Shown one piece after another: positions 6,793 to 9,037 of a DNA stretch of 9,037 nucleotides. Position numbers and translations under genes: made by a program. Position 1 is the first letter of the stretch. Each line of letters begins with the position of its first letter. Source of the DNA: Bacteroidota bacterium. GTDB taxonomy: Bacteria; Bacteroidota; Ignavibacteria; T3Sed10-11. Under the pieces are notes generated by a model. That model did not search any database. It was not told the origin of the DNA and saw only the letters and a program-made list of their open reading frames with translations. The stretch covers positions 1 through 9,037 of the forward strand of contig SKXH01000237.1 of the NCBI GenBank assembly GCA_007128495.1. Direction: 5' to 3'.

Positions 6793-7402
6793 AATTTTTT
6801 ACCGGGGAATTATTTTTGTAATATTCTTTGTGCTCATTGTAATGATCTACCATTTGTTGATATCCTTCTTCCCCAACTGCATACACTAACTCATCCTTAC
6901 ACGCCTCAAACATCGGTGTTTGATATTCCGGAAACACATTACAACAAGACGTCCCTTCTTCTTCCATATGTTCGTCAAAAGTGAGAGTATTCTCGGCGAC
7001 CGACACCGGAAACAGGACACAATAAAACGGTTTGATATCCCAGCGGTCTCTGCCTTCCTGTGTTGCAGCTACCTGAATAACACAGCGTCCTTCCTTATTA
7101 AGGAATACGCAATTCTTTTTATATACCGTCGTTCCGACCGCAGCACCGGATGGGAAGTCGGGGTCTTTCCAATATTCGGCAAACCATTCCTCGTGGTTTT
7201 TATTCTGGGTCTCATCCATATATTTTTTTATGAGATCTTTCTCTTTGAGGACCTGATCTTTTTCCTTGATATCAACCCACACGCCATCGCAGCAGCAGGT
7301 ACCGTCACACTGGTACGGACCAGAGCCCTTTGAAAAGCCATGTGAAAACAACATCGGATCTACTTCATACCCATTTACCTTTAATACAGGGGGCTTTTCC
7401 AT
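6782..7402 (-). CDS. Cysteine-rich YkgJ/DUF3109-like protein of unknown function
   Basis: The 206-residue soluble, acidic protein has no signal peptide or membrane segment. It has ten cysteines: Cys32, Cys36-Cys37-Cys38 (CDGTCCC), Cys98 and Cys107 (CVFLNKEGRC), Cys128 (IKPFYCVLFPV), Cys153-Cys154 and Cys168. The order CxxxCC, CxFL...GxC, then a Cys before a Leu/Phe-Phe-Pro is the pattern of the YkgJ/UPF0153 putative zinc- or iron-chelating family and of DUF3109. Metal or Fe-S cluster binding is therefore likely but unproven. The ATG at 7402-7400 has a good Shine-Dalgarno (AAAGGAAC, 7412-7405). The gene lies 26 bp after fabD and overlaps fabG by 11 bp, so it is embedded in the fatty-acid operon, where this type of gene is not part of the standard set. 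The biochemical role is unknown; family assignment is by cysteine pattern from memory. Confidence 0.75.
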   Translation of the reverse strand: MEKPPVLKVNGYEVDPMLFSHGFSKGSGPYQCDGTCCCDGVWVDIKEKDQVLKEKDLIKKYMDETQNKNHEEWFAEYWKDPDFPSGAAVGTTVYKKNCVFLNKEGRCVIQVAATQEGRDRWDIKPFYCVLFPVSVAENTLTFDEHMEEEGTSCCNVFPEYQTPMFEACKDELVYAVGEEGYQQMVDHYNEHKEYYKNNSPVKNYAV

Positions 7403-7428
7403 ACGTTCCTTTCTTTAAATAATTCCGG

Positions 7429-8361
7429 TTAATGTAATTGTGTTATCCGTTCGATATCATTCCAGGAATCGATTGTATCTATTTTCACCGAGGCATCAAT
7501 ACGTTTGAACAAACCTTGTAATACCTTGCCGGGACCAACTTCGAAATAATTCTTGTAGCCGTCGCCTACCATATTTTGCATACTTAACTCCCATTGTACC
7601 GGCGAAATCAGTTGATCGCGTAACATGGTTCGTATCTTATCCGGTGAATCGACGGGCTCGCCGGTTACATTAGTATACACAGGGACCACGGCATCGTGTA
7701 TCGCAGTATCCTGCAGCGCATCGGTCAATTCACTTTGTGCCGACTGCATGAGCGGAGAATGGAAGGCACCGCTCACAACAAGTTCTTTCACCAACCGCGC
7801 TCCTCTGTTCCTTGCTTCTTCCATTGCTTCGGTAACGCCTTCGATCGAGCCGGAAATAACGATTTGTCCGGGAGCGTTAAAATTTGCCGGCTGCACGATG
7901 CCCGCCTGTCGTGCAATGTTACAGACCGTAACGACCGTCTCGGCATCAAGACCGATTATTGCCGCCATAGTACCTGGCTGATCTTCACCGGCTTTCTGCA
8001 TCAATTCCCCTCGAAGTCGTACCAACCGCAATGCATCTTCAAACGATAATGCCTGTGCCGCCACAAGGGCCGTGTATTCACCAAGCGAATGTCCGGCAGC
8101 GGCAACCGGTTGAATACCGCTTTCACCAAGCAGGGTAGCACCCACATAACCGTGCAGGAAAATAGCCGGTTGTGTATTCTCGGTTTGCTGTAAAACCTCA
8201 GCCGGTCCTTCGAAGCAGACGTTGCTGAGTTTAAATTCAAGCAGATCGTCGGCTGCTTGAATTATCTCGCGTGCCGTTGAAGATGTATCGTATACATCTT
8301 TCATCATACCGACATATTGTGAACCCTGGCCTGGAAATAAAAATGCAAATGAATCGTTCAT
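7429..8361 (-). CDS. fabD: Malonyl-CoA:ACP transacylase
   Basis: FabD transfers malonyl from malonyl-CoA to holo-AcpP, supplying the extender for FabH and FabF. The 310-residue length is standard. Catalytic features fall at the E. coli positions: GQGSQ (11-15), nucleophile Ser92 in GHSLGEYTAL (90-99), Arg117, and His201 in GAFHSPLM (198-205); NAPGQIVISG (162-171) and the C-terminal EVGPGKVL (274-281) are also typical. I start it at the ATG at 8361-8359 (MNDSFAFLFPGQGSQ). A TTG codon immediately before (8364-8362) would add one residue but is a poorer start. It lies 7 bp after the fabH stop without a clear Shine-Dalgarno, suggesting coupling to fabH translation. Confidence 0.96.
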   Translation of the reverse strand: MNDSFAFLFPGQGSQYVGMMKDVYDTSSTAREIIQAADDLLEFKLSNVCFEGPAEVLQQTENTQPAIFLHGYVGATLLGESGIQPVAAAGHSLGEYTALVAAQALSFEDALRLVRLRGELMQKAGEDQPGTMAAIIGLDAETVVTVCNIARQAGIVQPANFNAPGQIVISGSIEGVTEAMEEARNRGARLVKELVVSGAFHSPLMQSAQSELTDALQDTAIHDAVVPVYTNVTGEPVDSPDKIRTMLRDQLISPVQWELSMQNMVGDGYKNYFEVGPGKVLQGLFKRIDASVKIDTIDSWNDIERITQLH

Positions 8362-8368
8362 CAAACTT

Positions 8369-9037
8369 TTATTTTGCGTTATTCATTGTCCATTTAAGAT
8401 AAATTGCCCCCCAGGTATATCCGGCTCCAAAAGCAGATAATACAAGATTGTGACCCTGCTGTAATTTTCCGGCCTTCCACCATTCGGATAAACAGAGCGG
8501 GATTGTCGCTGCGGTTGTGTTACCGTACCGGTCGATGTTAAGCATCACTTTTGAGATATCGAGGTTCATTCTATCCGCGCAGGCGGTAATGATACGCAAG
8601 TTTGCCTGATGCGGAACAAGCCAGTTTACATCGTCCCCGGTCAAATTATTTCGCTCCATTATCTCTGCCGATACATCTGCCATACCGACAACGGCCACTT
8701 TAAATACCGCCTTACCGTCCTGATATATATAATGATATTTTTTATCAACCGTTTCGTGAGTCGGCGGATTCAGACTACCGCCGCCTTTCATATAAAGATA
8801 TTCTCCTCCCGATCCGTCGCAATACATAACGTGATCGAGTAAGCCGGTCTCATAATTTTCAGACGGTTCGAGCAGCACCACACCGGCGGCATCACCAAAA
8901 AGAATACACGTGTTACGGTCTGTATAATCGGTGATCGCACTCATTTTATCGGCACCGACTACCAGGACTTTCTTGTGAGTACCGCTTTCGATAAACTGTG
9001 CCCCCACTACAAGACCATATAAAAATCCCGAACACGC
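8369..9037 (-). CDS. fabH: 3-oxoacyl-[acyl-carrier-protein] synthase III (KAS III), 5' end cut by window edge
   Basis: FabH starts fatty-acid synthesis by condensing an acyl-CoA with malonyl-ACP. The reading frame is open to the window edge at 9037, giving 222 C-terminal residues of about 330; the first 110 or so are outside. No true start is present: the GTG at 9007-9005 is internal, since the codons before it already encode ACSGFLYGL, containing the catalytic Cys (codon at 9034-9032, visible residue 2). The other triad members are His143 in VPHQANLR and Asn173 in DRYGNTTAATIP (visible numbering). The C-terminal SAFGAGYTWGA loop (201-211) is typical. Whether it prefers acetyl- or branched-chain primers cannot be read from this part. 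It is followed by fabD after 7 bp. Confidence 0.96.
   Translation of the reverse strand, partial: ACSGFLYGLVVGAQFIESGTHKKVLVVGADKMSAITDYTDRNTCILFGDAAGVVLLEPSENYETGLLDHVMYCDGSGGEYLYMKGGGSLNPPTHETVDKKYHYIYQDGKAVFKVAVVGMADVSAEIMERNNLTGDDVNWLVPHQANLRIITACADRMNLDISKVMLNIDRYGNTTAATIPLCLSEWWKAGKLQQGHNLVLSAFGAGYTWGAIYLKWTMNNAK

Noticed and set aside
6920..7333. Plus-strand open frame of 137 codons opposite the cysteine-rich gene
   Set aside because: Composition (many Phe/Ile/Arg) is typical of an antisense shadow, and the minus-strand gene has a clear ribosome site and a conserved cysteine pattern.
8362..8364. TTG codon as the fabD start
   Set aside because: An ATG follows immediately and gives the standard N-terminus, with Ser92, Arg117 and His201 at the usual numbers.
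9005..9007. GTG as the start of a 212-residue short fabH
   Set aside because: The frame continues upstream to the window edge and already encodes the catalytic-Cys motif ACSG, so the gene is merely cut by the window and not truncated.

Overview
This window looks like a chromosomal housekeeping region. All ten recognisable genes lie on the minus strand, so transcription runs from position 9037 towards 1. Base composition is moderate, roughly mid-40s % GC by eye. The organism makes an outer membrane, because it encodes a signal-peptide-bearing Omp85-family barrel ending in Phe. It uses the split (two-subunit) form of glycine decarboxylase P-protein. Shine-Dalgarno sites are weak or absent before several genes. 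Together with a YkgJ/DUF3109-like protein, this points to a Gram-negative of the FCB superphylum (Bacteroidota/Chlorobiota/Ignavibacteria/Calditrichota/Marinimicrobia-like). That placement is an inference and I cannot name a genus.

Layout in transcription order. (1) 9037-4382 is a type II fatty-acid synthesis cluster: fabH (5' end cut by the window edge), fabD, a cysteine-rich YkgJ/DUF3109-like protein, fabG, acpP and fabF. (2) rnc (RNase III) and gcvPB (glycine decarboxylase subunit 2) follow with gaps of only 22-23 bp, so they probably share the transcript. (3) A 119-bp gap (1950-2068) holds a candidate promoter, a small inverted repeat and a convincing hairpin-plus-T7 intrinsic terminator. 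(4) A second unit follows: a short single-POTRA Omp85-family outer-membrane protein and, 13 bp later, rsmE (16S rRNA m3U1498 methyltransferase), whose 3' end leaves the window at position 1.

How the genes work together: FabD loads malonyl onto the AcpP phosphopantetheine. FabH starts chains from an acyl-CoA and malonyl-ACP, FabG reduces the 3-ketoacyl-ACP, and FabF elongates. The order fabH-fabD-fabG-acpP-fabF-rnc is the widely conserved bacterial arrangement. The cysteine-rich gene between fabD and fabG, and gcvPB after rnc, are additions to it.

The most interesting signals are non-coding. acpP is set apart from its neighbours by a nearly G-free leader, a perfect Shine-Dalgarno, and a downstream 14-bp-arm inverted repeat that can fold into a long hairpin before fabF. 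The omp85 start codon sits only 8 nt beyond the T-tract of a terminator, and the best promoter candidate lies upstream of that terminator, which suggests attenuation or a non-standard start. I see no CRISPR array, mobile element, tRNA/rRNA, toxin-antitoxin pair or defence system. No stretch over 300 bp lacks a gene.
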